Source of the DNA: Halichoerus grypus
Lineage: Eukaryota > Chordata > Mammalia > Carnivora > Phocidae
DNA: 64,000 nt
Assembly (NCBI RefSeq): GCF_964656455.1
Contig: NC_135726.1
Span: 568,001 to 632,000, forward strand
Direction of reading: 5' to 3'
Under the pieces are notes generated by a model that saw only the letters and a program-made list of their open reading frames with translations, did no database searches and was not told where the DNA came from. The first letter of the stretch is position 1, and each line of letters starts with the position of its first letter. The translations under genes and the position numbers were made by a program. Below are positions 1-11,897 of the stretch, piece by piece.

Positions 1-999
1 AGGTGTGGCCCTCGGAAGTGCGCTGGTGCCGAGCGCACTGCGGGAGCTGCTCTGGATGCCCTGTCGGGTCTGCGCAACGGTCAGTTCACGCAGGCTCTGC
101 CTCTCTGGGCTCTTAGCCCAACAGCCAGCTTCAAGGCATATTGACGGCCCTGCTCATGGTTTACACTGGTGCTGCTGCTGCTGCTTTTTTAAATTATCTT
201 ATAAATTTTTCCTTCCACTTAGAAACTGGTAGACAGTCTATCTCAGAAATTCTTAGATTTTTTAAAATGAGATAAAATGCCCAAGTGTGCCTGGTTTGCT
301 GAGATGCATGTCAGCCTCCTTCCATACCCTGCTGCCTGCAGACCGCTCCTGGAACTGCTTCATGACTAGTCTGGGGCAGGCGTGGGGCTGTCCTCACCTG
401 CCAGGAACCAGTCACAGAGGCTCTCCAGGCATGTCCCAGCTACACACATTTTAGGGCCAGCTTTTTGAAGAGTATTAGTGGGCACAGGTGACTCCATGCG
501 CTGAGTCTTCTCTCTGTTGGTTGGCCCCTCTCGAGGGGTAGCAGAGTTAGTACATCCAGATGCATGCCTGGGCTTGGCTGTGGCCATAGGCACCTTGACC
601 TTAGATTCCTCGTGTGCCGTCTGTACCCTGTACAGTGACATGGGCCTGAAAGGACTTTGCCTTGACAAAGTCTCCCCAGTCCCACACCTCCCACAGAAAC
701 ATGCACAAAAGGGAAGAACAGTGCCCAAGAGTTTTCTCAGTCCTCCAGACTCTGTGTCTCCTCTCCTCTGTTCTGCTTTTCCTGGCTGTGGTTGTCACAG
801 AAGTGACTCCTGACCACAGTGGGGGTGCCTGCAGGCCAGGGCCTCTGGGTGTGTGTGTGTGTGTGTGTGTGTGTCTTTGCCCTTGGAGACTCAGACTGCA
901 GGGTGTGCTTTTGCTCACCCTTCTTGATCTTCTAGCCACTGCTAAATTCACACTGTGTTTGCTTATCACCAGGTTCATAATCAGGCTTATGGACAAATT
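1..999. other. Intronic sequence, no gene seen
   Basis: Open frames on both strands are short, overlap each other and show no recognisable domain. The only structured element is the GT microsatellite at 849-874. Confidence 0.6.
849..874. repeat. (GT)n microsatellite
   Basis: About 13 uninterrupted GT units follow GGCCTCTGG. It is probably length-polymorphic. Confidence 0.95.
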
Positions 1000-1015
1000 T
1001 AGATGTGTTTTTCTT

Positions 1016-1210
1016 TTTTTTTTCTTTTAATATTTATTTATTTGAGAGAGAGAGAGAAGGAGAGACAGTGAGAGAGTACAAGCAGGGAGGAGAGAGAGAA
1101 GCAGGCTCCCCACAGAGCAGGGAGCCCGACGCGGGGCTCGATCCCAGGACCCTGGGATCATGACCCGAGCCGAAGGCAGACGCTTAACGACTGAGCCACC
1201 CAGGAGCCCC
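1016..1210 (-). mobile_element. CAN-SINE (tRNA-Lys-derived), full-length, antisense
   Basis: Read on the minus strand, it has the head GGGGCTCCTGGGTGGCTCAG, the tRNA-like region, a purine/pyrimidine-rich middle and an A-rich tail. A perfect 16-bp TSD, TAGATGTGTTTTTCTT, lies at 1000-1015 and 1211-1226. The intact TSD suggests a fairly recent insertion. Confidence 0.97.
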
Positions 1211-1226
1211 TAGATGTGTTTTTCTT

Positions 1227-1996
1227 AGGCTGTTAATATTCAAGATCTTTTTGTATACCTGTATTTTAAAGAAAGCCCTGAAAAAATACCATGCTAGTTA
1301 ATCATGCTTTATAATCCTATTACTTTTGTTTCCACCTGAATTATCTGTACCTTAATAACACGTAGTTTAGTTTAGTATCTTTTTAAGCTCCACATTTTTG
1401 TTATTTTCTGTGGAAATTGTCATGGTGATTAGGCTTCAGTGTCAGGATCAAGAATTGGGATGAAGCATCACTCACCGGGATGGTGGACCTCCGGGCTTAC
1501 CAAGTCATCGTTTATACATGCAAATGGACATACTAATCCCATGGTTTTTGAACCTGGGTGTTTTGACTCTTGTCTTTTCCATACCTTACCTGGACAGAGG
1601 TGCTAAAGTGCTTTCTTTAATCAGGGCTGTCTAGAGGGGCTCCTCTCCTCTGAACCGAAATGTCCCGAGTGACAGTTTTCCCAGGACAGGCTGCATGGGT
1701 GGTGCAGCTCAGAAGCGTCGGGGAGCACTCGTTCCCCACACGCGCTGCCTCCGGCCATCTGTCTGTCCTCTCTGGGGCCTTGCTGGGGAAGGCAGCTCCG
1801 AGCAGGGCCGGCCAGCCACAGAGGGTGCAGAGACGGAGACCGTGATTGTGTTCCAGGAGGAGTGTGTTTGCAGAGACAGATGATGGCTGTGAGTTGCTGA
1901 GCCCTGCTCTCTTCCAGTACTTTTTTTGATGAAGAGAATAACTAGGATCAGTAAGCACAAGATCTGGTTGATTTCTATTAAAATACTGTACATTTT
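1227..1996. other. Intronic sequence, no gene or repeat recognised
   Basis: AT-rich on the left, more GC-rich on the right. Small frames on both strands near 1620-1960 overlap each other and resemble nothing I know. Confidence 0.5.
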
Positions 1997-2150
1997 GGGG
2001 GTGCCTGGGTGGACTCCTGATTCTGGCTCAGGTCGTGATCTCAGGGTCATGGGATCAAGCCCCAAGTTGGGCTCTATGCTGGGTGTGGAGCCTTATGGAG
2101 ATTCTCTCCCTCTGCTCCTCCCCCTCCCTCTCTTAAAAAAAATTAAAAAA
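1997..2150 (+). mobile_element. CAN-SINE, diverged short type
   Basis: A diverged head (GGGGTGCCTGGGTGG) is followed by TCAGGTCGTGATCTCAGGG and GTTGGGCTCTATGCTGGG, a pyrimidine-rich stretch and an interrupted A tail. The head carries a deletion of the usual CTCAGTCGGTTAAG portion. An older subfamily than the copy at 1016-1210. Confidence 0.9.
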
Positions 2151-2300
2151 TACTATGCATTTGCAAGTCTGATAGTAAGGTTTTTAAAAAGAGTTTTTTT
2201 GCATAAGGGACATATTTAAAGGATATGGGGGAGGGGAGAAGGTGAAGGAAATTACCAGGAAAGTAATTATTTAAAAGTTTTGTCTTTTTGCAACATTGAG

Positions 2301-2350
2301 GCGCTCCCCCGCCCCCGCCCCGCCCCACCACGTGCTTTGTCCGTGCGCTG
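2301..2350. promoter_or_regulatory. GC-box / E-box cluster
   Basis: A run of C-rich GC boxes (CCCCGCCCC type, 2308-2326) abuts a canonical E-box CACGTG at 2329-2334 and a GTGCGC element just right of it. These are binding motifs for Sp/KLF and USF/MYC-type factors. No transcript start or open frame is attached. Function is inference only. Confidence 0.4.
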
Positions 2351-5072
2351 GCAAGCACAATAGTGTGTCAGTCTGAGTTTGTCCCAGAGCATCTAGGGAT
2401 TGTTTTCCTTGCCTGTAGGCTGGGTTTTTCTTTTCTTGAGTACTTGTTGGGTCTTAGTGCTGCATTAATTGTTTGTAGACCTCAGGTTCTCACAGTTCAC
2501 CTCAATTATCATTAGTGCAGGCATCTTAACAAATAGTCCAGTAACACCCCTGGTTACTCCAGGTTCAGAGGAAGGAGATTTGCAGAGAGGAGGTGAGGAT
2601 TTGGGGAGGGAAGGGACGGGACAAAGGCAGCATTAGAGAACTTTTCAGATCAAAGCAAGACTTGAACTGAGTTTGGGTCTTGGGACATGAGCGTTAGGGA
2701 GACCCGCCAGGCAGAGATCAGAGCTGGGGGCAGTGGGTGTGTGTTGCTTTGGTGGATGAGGCAAGGGGAACTGAGGCTCAGTAGGTGGTGGAGGATGCAT
2801 GGGACCCCCCAGCTCAGAGGCAGACCTGACCGCCTCTCCACTGGCCAGTCTGGTTTGGTTGTGGCGGGGGGAGGCCTCCTTCCATGTTGGGGGGAGAGCT
2901 GCTCCTGTTTTATAGAGTCCAGATGGTCCTAAGGCTCTCCTCCAGAAGCTGGCTGGTCTAGATGGTCACTTGGGCTGGGGCCCAGGACCCTGACCCTGAC
3001 CAGTGGGTCCCGCCTGCCGAGACTTAAGCTGTCACCTCTGTGTCTGAGGGGCTTAGTTTTCTGAAACAAGTAGAATCAACAATTCTAATCATAAGTAATT
3101 ATGCTGATCACACCCATCTCGTAAGTGTGGAAGGTACGAGGGTAGGTCATAGAGTGTGTTTGCTCCACACCAGGTTGTGTTCTTGGAGCCCCCCACCCCC
3201 GGGGGGGCCCTGGTTAAGTGTGTTAGTGAGAGTCCAGTGTTGTGATTTGCCATGTGGGGCGTCTCAGGGGAACGTGAACTTCAGACGTTGGTATTAGTCA
3301 CGTGCTAGTTATTTTCTTTGTGGAGTGGCTGGATTCTGGTAGTGTTGTGAGCTGCATTTAGCATCTCCTCTGTACATGTCTGCTTTCTAAAATGGCACTT
3401 TTCCTGTGGTTCAGGAAGTCTGTGCACCACATCGGGCCTGTGATGAGGTCGGCAGCGTAGCTAATGGTACAGTCTGGTCTTTCCTGCGCTCTGAAATGAG
3501 ATGTGCAGACTCTCAAGTTGGTTTTCCAGTACCTGCAGACCATGTTCCTCCTGGTCACGAGGAAGGGGCTAACAGGGAGCCCTCCACTGCTTCGTGCACC
3601 TTAGCCTTGGAGCCCCTGGGGTTGGGACGTGAGTCAAGCACTGGGGGCCTGCAGGGGGCAGCACAGCGCAGGGAAGAAGGGGAGCTGCTCTGGCCGTGGT
3701 CGTGGTGCTTGATGGTGGGTAGCGACCAGGATGCGCTACGGCAGGTGCCTTCTGTCCCAGCATGGCTGGCAGCCCTTCGTTGGGAGGTGCCGCGAGGCCA
3801 TGGTCCAGCGTTGGTAGGACAGATACTGCGTCTTAGCCCATAGCTGTACCACTTCCTTTGGTATGATTTTGGAAATACGGCTTTTTTGTTCAAGTTCACC
3901 CATTAGCTTGGTTTAGGATCTTGGGAAAGTGACTTAACTCTTTTGAGTTCGACTGGATGACCCTTGAAGGCCTTTTCCTTACCCATGACCCCCCCAGGCT
4001 CCCTGGCTAGCGGTTCTGTCTCCTTTCCGTCCAGGGATCTGAAACAGTAGGAGAGCTCACTAACGATGACCTGAATGTTCATTTTTTTGTAATGAAAACA
4101 CCGACTGTGGTTTCTCTGGCTTTCCTCCGACGTGTGTGTGCACGCCACCATCCTTGAATGACGCTATGAAATTGGGTCACGCGGGAACACTCGTAGGGGA
4201 CGGATGAGCAGTTTTGGCTGAGAGGATGGACACTGTATTGCCAGGGAATGACTTTCAGTGAACCACCGAGACAGGGCAGCTTTCTGATTTCACATCAAAG
4301 TTAAAGTTGTTATTTATCTTTCCACTAACAATTGACAAAATTAGAGAGCCCAGTTTCAACAGTCACTCCCATTTTGCCATATCTATTCCCTTCCCCTGCT
4401 TATTTGTGTCTGTTTTCTTTGAAAATTTTTTAATTTTAATATTTTAAAGTAAATCTCAGACATCACGTCACTGTGCTTGCACATGCGTGGCAGTATCTCT
4501 AATAGTTGAAGACTTTAAAAGAATCTCGGCCTTTGTTTTTTCAGCAGTGCCTGGTTCAAGCAGCTGGTGCTCATGACCATCCCTTGAAGACCTGCTGACC
4601 GCCTTGTTCCAGAGCAGGGGCTCCCTCTCGGTGGGCCTGTTGGCTTGGGCTTCCTGCAGACCCCTCTTGTAGGTGGCTCCCTCCACCCTCTTGATGGAGG
4701 AAAAGATGGGGATGGTACTGTGTGGTGGTGGGTGGCTCCCTCACTCTCTACGTAGAGGACAGCATTGTGTGGCTTTTTTCTTAGGCTTGGAGTATCATAT
4801 AGTACATCTCGTTATGTGCTGACTTGTTCTTTTCCTCCTAAGGGTGTAAATTCTAGTGGTAATGTTTCACCGAATTGAATGTTTAAAATCTTTTATGAGA
4901 GAGTCAGGTACTGTCCTTGGTTGTTGTGGTTTTTTGGTTTGAAGTGGGAATCAGTGGGGGGGCCCTTGGGCTCAGTGCAGACCGTTACTCCTACTGTTGT
5001 GTTCTGGAATCCATTGCTCTCTGGCTCCAACTTCAGGGAGCTTCAGTAGGACTTTAAAAAAAAATGGTTCTT
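2351..5072. other. Intronic sequence, no gene recognised
   Basis: Unique-looking sequence with overlapping short frames on both strands (for example near 3400-3900). None has a recognisable domain, splice context or start context that stands out. Confidence 0.5.
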
Positions 5073-5308
5073 GGGGCGCCGGAGTGGCTCAGTTGGTTGA
5101 GCATCCGACTCTTAATTTTGGCATGGGTTGTGATCTTGGGGTCATGGGATCAAGCCCCACGTCAGGCTCTGCACTGGGTGTGGAGCCTCCTTGGGATTAT
5201 CCCTCTCCCTCTGTCCCTCTGCACCCCCTCCCAACATGCATACTCTCGTGTGCACGTGCTCTCGCCCTCTCTCAGATAGATAGATGGATAGATAGATAGA
5301 TAGATAGA
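5073..5308 (+). mobile_element. CAN-SINE with GATA-repeat tail, host of a second SINE
   Basis: The head GGGGCGCCGGAGTGGCTCAG starts at 5073 after AAATGGTTCTT. The body carries the CCCCACGTCAGGCTCTGCAC segment of the older CAN-SINE type. The tail is a GATA tandem repeat (5274-5308) instead of plain A. The TGGTTCTT to the left of the head recurs at 5526-5533, beyond the next element, which indicates that the following SINE inserted into this tail. Confidence 0.93.
5274..5308. repeat. (GATA)n microsatellite in a SINE tail
   Basis: Eight or so GATA units with one GATG interruption form the 3' tail of the SINE at 5073. Confidence 0.95.
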
Positions 5309-5316
5309 GGTTCTTT

Positions 5317-5519
5317 TTTTTTTTTTTTTTTTAAAGATTTTATTTATTTATTTGAGAGAGAGAGAATGAGAGACAGAGAGCATGAGAGGGGTTAGGGTCA
5401 GAGGGAGAAGCAGACCCCCTGCCGAGCAGGGAGCCCGATGCAGGACTCGATCCAGGGACTCCAGGATCATGACCTGAGCCGAAGGCAGTCGCTTAACCAA
5501 CTGAGCCACCCAGGTGCCC
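5317..5519 (-). mobile_element. CAN-SINE, antisense, nested in the tail of the previous SINE
   Basis: A poly-T tail on the left, TTTATTTATTTGAGAGAG, and a tRNA-like head ending CCACCCAGGTGCCCT on the right. The flanking duplication AGATAGAGGTTCTT (5303-5316) and AGATAGTGGTTCTT (5520-5533) differ at one base. It therefore landed in the GATA tail of the older element. Confidence 0.95.
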
Positions 5520-5533
5520 TAGATAGTGGTTCT

Positions 5534-7584
5534 TGATGACCCAGCCTTTGGTGTTGTGTAATGGGCAGAATGTGGGAGACGGGCATTTTGATGGGTTCAT
5601 GTCCTGGCTGTTGATACGCTGCCTTCCCCGGTCAGTGCGCCTGCTGTCGACATGATTCCCTGGTTTCTGTGGGGGAGCTCGGTGTGTGAGTGTGAGGACT
5701 CGCCGACCTTGGGCAGAGGCCTGGCAAGGACGAGGCGCACCTGCAGCCCCGCACCCCCCTCCTGTGTTGCGGAGTTTGGGGGCTGCTAGTGCGGTGCTGC
5801 AGGATCTGCGTCAGCCTGGTCACCTTGTAGAGCCCCTTCTTGGGGTGGGGGCACAGATCTCCAGCCTGCGCTGCCCTCCCCCTTTCCTGCCCCAGAGCAG
5901 CTCCGCTGGACTTGTGTGCTGGCGTCAGGGGAACCCATGCGCGTCCCTGTCTGCCAGCTGGGGCCACCAGTGTCCCATGTCTGTTGCGAGGGCGGGGGTG
6001 GGCCCGATGAAAACCACTCCAGACTGTGACATTGAAAGTGTTAGTCTGTTTCTTAGGAATAGCTCAGTTAGATGTCATTTTCATGCTGCCCTCTTTGTGA
6101 GCTGTTCCTTTTGTGAGTATTTGAGAGAGTTTTGGTGGAAATGGAACTGTCCGTCTCCCTCCTGGTGCATCAGGAGGGAGCATAGGCACGCGTGCTCTGT
6201 TCTCCTGCAGCAGTTTTTAATGCTCAGTAAGTCCTGTTCGTCAGGAGATCGGTCACTGCCAAATGTGTTTTTCTCCGTTAGGGAAACTGGAGCGTGGAGC
6301 TGGGCTGAGCAGCCTGGGGCCTCAGGGTCAGTTGGTGGCAGAGGGAGGGTCCTTACCTGGGCCTTCCGAGTGTGCTCGCAGATGTGCCAGGTGAACAGGA
6401 GCCGTCTGCGGGCTCTGGGGGGGCACTGTGGCCATGCTCAGCAATCTCTTTCACCAGAGTTATGGAAACCTTACTCCAGATGACAGTCTCCTCGGTTAAA
6501 CCTCTCTTCCGTATTTGGGTCTTGTAGGGGAAGGAAGTGAGGTCGGGTGAGCGAGGGCCATTGGGCCCCACTGCCACACAGCTGGGTGACCTGTGGGCTT
6601 CGGTTGACTCATTTTCTTAAGTAATCGGCAGTAGGAGCTGCGCTCAGAGCAGACGCTGACCCTGGTCTTAGTTGGAGGAATTGGCTCCAAGCCTCCTGAG
6701 TATCGTATTGTAGGAGCCTTTTACCATTTTGCCTGATGGGACGGGGTGGGAGGCTTCAGGCGGCCACCGCCTGCACAGTCCACACTGGGCTGAGGATGTG
6801 GCTGGGCTCCAGGGTAGTGACAAGGCTGGTCCTGGAGAGGTGCTGGCCGGCCACAGCTCCCTCGGTGGGGGGGCATGGGAGCCACTGATGGTGGCCTCTA
6901 GCCCCTTCTGGGAACTGCTCCCCCCGGGCCCTACACCCAGGTGACACTCCTCAGAGCTGTGTGGCTGCCTCCAAACTCGGGGTCCTCTCAGCTTGCGTGT
7001 TGAACCCTGAGTAGAAGAACCATGTCTGCCCTCCTGGACACAAGGGCTCTTGCAAAGCAGGAGAAGCTGGCTGAACTGATTCCCGTGCCCACAGCACCTC
7101 ACCACCGAGCCCTCTCCACCACCCCTGACGGAGGTGGCCCCGGTGCCTGTTCCTGGACTGGAAGCTAGATGAGGTTTGCTTTGTAGTCCCACGGACAGGG
7201 GCCCTGCCTGGGGGACAAGCGCTCAGCTGGGGCTTGGCGTTGGCATGGCCTGGCTCCCCTGCTTTGTTTTCGTCTCTTGGTTTTCTCGAGGTCATTGTAC
7301 AGTCACACACAGTTTGCCTTGCTTTTCCAGTGGTAACATTTGGCAAAACTGTGAGCATTACCACAGCCAGGGCAGGCTGTCAGGGTGGGTGCTCCTCTGA
7401 TCTTACTCACGCTGTCCCCGAGCGGCGGCTTCAGTTGCATGTGCGTTTCTTTGGGTGCAGTTTGCTCACCTGTGCAGCTGCCTGGGTTGAGCCCGGGTCA
7501 GGACACTGACCCAGCTCGTCACCACCAGGATCGCCCTGTTGTTCTTTGTAACCTGCAGCCACGAACCTGCATTCTGTGTCCGTG
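5534..7584. other. GC-rich intron, no gene recognised
   Basis: Contains a 265-codon frame on + (5686-6483) and a 174-codon frame on - (6668-7192). Both overlap sizeable frames on the other strand and neither shows domain-like composition. They look like chance openings in GC-rich DNA. Confidence 0.55.
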
Positions 7585-7890
7585 GCCTTGCCTGCTCCGG
7601 ACATCTCCTGTCAGCAGATCACACCGTATGGGGCCTTTTGTGTCTGGCGTCTTCCACCGAGCTTCATGTTTTCAAGGTTCATCTGTGTTGCAGTGTGTGT
7701 TGGGACATCACTCCTTTCAGACTGAGTCCTAGTTGATGGTGTGGAAGCGCCACCCTTTGTTTATCCATTCATCAGTTGACGGACGTCTGCATTGTTGGCT
7801 CTCCTTGGGGATTATGAATAGTGCCGGCTGAACGTTCACGAACAAGTTTGCGCTTCTCTCCTCCAGGAGTGGGATTGCTGCACTGCTTTC
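7585..7890 (-). mobile_element. LINE-1 3' region fragment (old L1M type)
   Basis: Strongly diverged antisense LINE-1: TTTTCAAGGTTCATCTGTG, TTTATCCATTCATCAGTTG and GGATTATGAATAGTGC, ending near GAGTGGGATTGCTG. These are conserved landmarks of the L1 3' end read in reverse. About 20-25 percent diverged by eye. Confidence 0.8.
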
Positions 7891-8484
7891 TGTTTGCGTT
7901 CCAGCCTCATGTGTCTTCTGGAAGAACCTGTTGTGGCCGCGGTGCTGTACGTGTTCTAGAACATGGTGCCAGGGTCCCTCGTGGCTTGTGGGGGGACAAG
8001 TGGGCTCCCTCTTCCTCTCCAGGCTGGTGCCCACACCTGGACTGACATCCTGCCAGCACACAGCTGTCCGCTTTCCTCAGGAAAACAGGAGGGCCTTCTG
8101 TTACTGTCCTCCCACCCCTTTGTTCTGTGGTCTTTGATTGTCCTGGATTTTCCTTTAGAGCAAGAAATTACTTAGCAAGAGAAGGTGCTGCACAGAAAAG
8201 CCTTGGAAGGATGGGTTTGGACAAAGTGGTTGGAAGCTGGTTGGATTTAGAACTTCCTGGGTGTGGACAAAACCGGAAAGCGGATGACCGGAGCAGCAGT
8301 TTACCACAGGCACAGTTTCTTACGGAGCAGATGTTTAAATTAGGAACTGCTCCTGGAGCCTGAGGAGGCTCAGCAGCGGTAGATGCGCATCACGAAGGCA
8401 AGCACACGTGCTAAATCTGCTTGCTTTGGCATTTAGTAAAACAAAACGAATGTAGAAGGGATACTTAGCTTTGAGTTACCGTTT

Positions 8485-8710
8485 GTTTTTTTAAAGATTT
8501 ATTTCGAAGAGCGAGTGTGCATGTGTGAGCATGTGCACTGGGGAGGGGCAGAGGAAGAGGGGGAGAAAAACTCAAGCAGACTCCCCGCTGAGCACAGAGC
8601 CAGAGAACTGGGGACGCGGGGACGCGGGGCTCCATCGCAGGACCCTGAGATCTTGACCTGAGCTGAAACCAAGATTTGGATGCTTAACCAGCTGCGCCAC
8701 CCAGGGGCCC
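8485..8710 (-). mobile_element. CAN-SINE, antisense, diverged
   Basis: The T-rich tail is at the left and the head GGGCCCCTGGGTGGCGCAG (minus strand) at the right. The TSD reads TTGAGTTACCGTTT (8471-8484) and TTGAGTTACTGTTT (8712-8725). A local duplication GGGGACGC occurs twice in the body near 8611-8626. Confidence 0.93.
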
Positions 8711-8725
8711 GTTGAGTTACTGTTT

Positions 8726-10331
8726 TAGTGTCGTTTTCCTCAAAGGTACCTGGTTTTAACCCAAAATACAGCATGTGTATCTCAGAGGCACTTGTAAGCA
8801 TGAACCCCTTTCCCAAGCACTGACCTTGGGGCGTCGGGGGGGGCGGCGCCTGCCCGTGTCAGGCCAGAGCCTCTGCCTTTGGGCAGGTGGCCATGTGGGA
8901 GCGGTCCCTGGATGTCACAGGGACGATGGGTATGGAGCCTGGCCCGGTCATGAGCACACTACAGCTTTTGCCTTCCATGGCCCCTAGAAGCAGGTGGACC
9001 GTTGGGCTGGGAAGGGGCCGGGTCAGGGGACGTGGGGCTGAGGGCCACCCTGGTGGCACCACGGGGTGCTGTGGGCCGCTGCGCATTTATAGGGATTGTT
9101 GGAAAGCTGAAGCCACATCTGGGTCCCTTAGGTGGTTTTGGAGTAGTCTCAGGTTTGGCTGTGAGCCGCTTCGCCCAGCTGCGCCGAAGAGGGGGTGTCT
9201 GGCGCTGCCTGGCCAGCAGGACGGGCGGTCATGTCAGCAGGGCACAGAGCTGTGACCCGTGAGGAGGACTACTCCGCCCCGTGAGAATGGCAAGCCCACA
9301 TGCCCAGGCACTCAGAGTTGGCATAGGTGTTCACACCGACGTGTGAAGACACACACAGGCCTGCGTGATCTCGCTGTCCCTGCTCCTCCTCAGCGAGGCA
9401 GTGGGCTCCCAGGGAGTCTCTGGGTGCAGGGACCGAGAGAGAGAGGCAGAGGAGGCCCCCGTGAGGGCCAGGGCTGTGCGCCGCTTGGGCCGCGGGCCGG
9501 CTGCCTGCCCACCGCAGACTGTCCCACCAGACTGCCGGGGGCGGCTCTCGGGCTTCTGCCGTCTGGCCCTTTCCCGGGGCCATTCTCCTGGGGCCTGGGC
9601 CTGGTGTGCCCTGCACAGCCAGCTCTGTGCAGTTGCTTTGTGAGCCCGAAGTCTCGGGTGCCGTCCCGTTGGGGGCACCGGCACGCTGTGACCCGGGGGG
9701 TGTTCCGGCAGCACGTGGCACGTGCGGGGCCGGCGCCCGGTCGGGGAGGCCCGGTCGGGGAGGCTGCAGTCTCTCGCAAGAGTCTGTTGGTTGCAGGCAT
9801 GTTGAAGCCAGTTTGTCGTGAAAGAGCCTCGGTTGGGAACTCCCAGAGCCCCCTCCTTCTCCAGCTAGCACACCTGTTCTCTGCTGTTGGGCTGGGGTGC
9901 GTGTGTTGGGGGGGGCAGTGTTGGTTGCTTTTGAAAGCAAGGTTCAGAAAGCCCTGTGGCCACTTCTGTATTTCACAGTGTCCCTCAGCACAGTCGAGGT
10001 GTCCCCCCGCCCGTGAGGTTCAGCCTCCCCACCCCCAGAGCCAAACGTTCTCATTCTTCTGAATCAGAGTGGTTGCAGATCTGTGTTTTGCATTTTTCCT
10101 GTAAGTAGTTTTATGGCTCTGTCATCGGGATTCAACACAGGTCTTTGATAAACCTACTGAATTGAAATGGAAATGTTATTAAATAGGCAAGTGATATTGG
10201 AGAATATATGTAACACATATATATTATTATATTTTGTATTTATATTTAATTATTTGGCACGCTTGTCATAATTAAGCATACATTCACCAGATTCACAAGG
10301 ACGCGTTATGATCAAATGGAATCTGAGGTTT
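8726..10331. other. GC-rich intron with a CpG-dense core
   Basis: Long frames occur on both strands (267 codons + at 9259-10062, 223 codons - at 9269-9940) and overlap almost completely. That pattern fits a CpG-rich, stop-poor stretch better than a gene. No splice or domain support. Confidence 0.55.
9421..9780. promoter_or_regulatory. CpG-dense patch, candidate intragenic CpG island
   Basis: A hand count gives about 31 CpG in 360 bp at roughly two-thirds GC, an observed/expected ratio near 0.7. This is far above the surrounding intron. It includes a perfect 14-bp tandem duplication CCGGTCGGGGAGGC (9737-9750, 9751-9764). No attached first exon is evident. Confidence 0.45.
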
Positions 10332-10344
10332 CTGAAGTTCCATT

Positions 10345-10533
10345 TTTTTAAAAGCATTATTTATTTGAGAGAGCGAGCGAGAGCGTGAGTGGGAGGGGCA
10401 CAGGGAGAGAAAGAATCTCAATCAGACTCCATGCTGAGCGTAGACAGAGAATGACATGGGGCTCGATCACACGACCCCAAGGCCGGGACCTGAGCCGAAA
10501 CCAAGAGTCGGGTGCTCAACCAACTGCACCATC
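10345..10533 (-). mobile_element. CAN-SINE, antisense, older
   Basis: Landmarks are TTATTTATTTGAGAGAGCGA, CAGACTCCATGCTGAGCG and the reversed tRNA region. A perfect 13-bp TSD, CTGAAGTTCCATT, lies at 10332-10344 and 10534-10546. The head is worn: it reads CAACTGCACCATCC in place of CCACCCAGGCGCCCC. Confidence 0.92.
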
Positions 10534-10546
10534 CCTGAAGTTCCAT

Positions 10547-11225
10547 TCACAGATCTGTTGTCCACTCTGGAAGTACCCCTCCCACCAGATCTTTCAGCTA
10601 CTTCCAAGAATTCAACTCTTCAATCAGCCAACAAAATTGTCAGTCCTGGTGGGGCTGTTCAAAAGAATTGAAAGGACTGCAGTGTCCATAATCAGGAAGG
10701 GTGGATAGTGGGAAGGAGATTCGTGTCACTTTTATTAAATCTTGATTATTTTGACTTCCAGACTTGTTACTTATTGAAAGAGGTTTCCCAGCATCCTCCA
10801 GAAAGTTTGGGAATAAATCTTGGAATGTCATTTCTGTGCTAAAATTTGAAAATTGACATGGTATTTTTCACTTTGGTTCATACTAAAGGAATTCACAAGT
10901 ATTCAGCATTTGGTTCTACTTTTCTGGGGGCCGTGCACACACCCAGCATTTTCAGTGTAACAAGGAAGCAGTGTGACGAGGCGGTGGGTGGGGGTTCACT
11001 TCAAGGAGCCAGGACGGGCCTGGGCCTCTGCTCTGTGGGGACTCTTCGCAGCCTCACAGGGAACGCGAGGTCCTTTAGGATCAGACTGTACTCTCAGTGC
11101 CGTTTTAGGGGCAAAATGGAGGAGGGGGATATTTGGAAGAAACAGACCTAAAGGCAGTGCTGTGTTCAGGACTCAGTGTATGTCTATGTAGCATCCCACA
11201 CTGTTCAAAATAGACCGTGTCCTGA
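10547..11225. other. Intronic sequence, nothing recognised
   Basis: No repeat family, RNA gene or convincing exon seen. Small frames only. Confidence 0.5.
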
Positions 11226-11470
11226 ATGAAACGTGTATCAGTTGTTAATTGCTGCATAACAAAACCACACAAAACCCTATATCCTAAAACAACAGTGATT
11301 TTATATTTCTCATAATTCTTACGTTCCCTGGGTATTTTTCTCTGGTCACGTTGGGGATTGGCCCAGGATTCCCTGCGGGCGTAGGAGCACTCATGAGGTT
11401 CCAGGGAATGAGGCTCCCTCCACGATGGGGTGAGCTGAGAATCTTGTGGCTCATTATCCAGTCCACACGG
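11226..11470 (-). mobile_element. Possible MaLR/MLT-type LTR 3' end, antisense
   Basis: TATCAGTTGTTAATTGCTGC, ATAACAAAACCACAC and TAAAACAACAGTGATTTTAT follow the order seen in antisense ends of ERVL-MaLR LTRs. Strongly diverged. Family call from memory and low confidence. Confidence 0.35.
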
Positions 11471-11754
11471 TGTGTGTGAGACGAGTGTGTCCAGTGAGTG
11501 TGGTGTGTTAAGTGGTGAGCTGGTTTTGCTACAGAGGTTGCATCTGAATTTAATAGAATGAGAAGAAAATTTGGATTGATTTTCCTAAATTCTAGATAGA
11601 GAATTCTGAACTACATAAGTTGCTTAACTTTAGAGATTTTAAAACTTTGTGAGGCCAAATCTTAATCCTTGCCTGGGTTTAAGCATAAATAGCAAATTTG
11701 TCTGTGTCGTTCAGTCATAGAGTGAATTTAGAGAATACTTTGGATTATAGAGTG

Positions 11755-11784
11755 AACAACAACAACAACAACAACAACAACAAA
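11755..11784. repeat. (AAC)n microsatellite
   Basis: Ten tandem AAC units without interruption. Confidence 0.95.
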
Positions 11785-11897
11785 CTGGCATGAAAATCTA
11801 CATATTTCTGACCAGAATTCTTTAGCTTGGAAATATTGTATGTTTTTTTTGTTCTTACAATTTTTTTTTGCATTCATGCTGCTTTTTGTTTTGTTTT

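Noticed and set aside
5686..6483. 265-codon + frame
   Set aside because: Composition drifts along its length (Pro-rich, then Ser/Cys/Phe-rich), overlapped by minus frames, no family recognised.
9259..10062. 267-codon + frame and overlapping 223-codon - frame
   Set aside because: Both strands are open at once over a CpG- and GC-rich patch, Pro/Gly/Arg-rich, with no domain, splice or repeat-family support. Chance openings.
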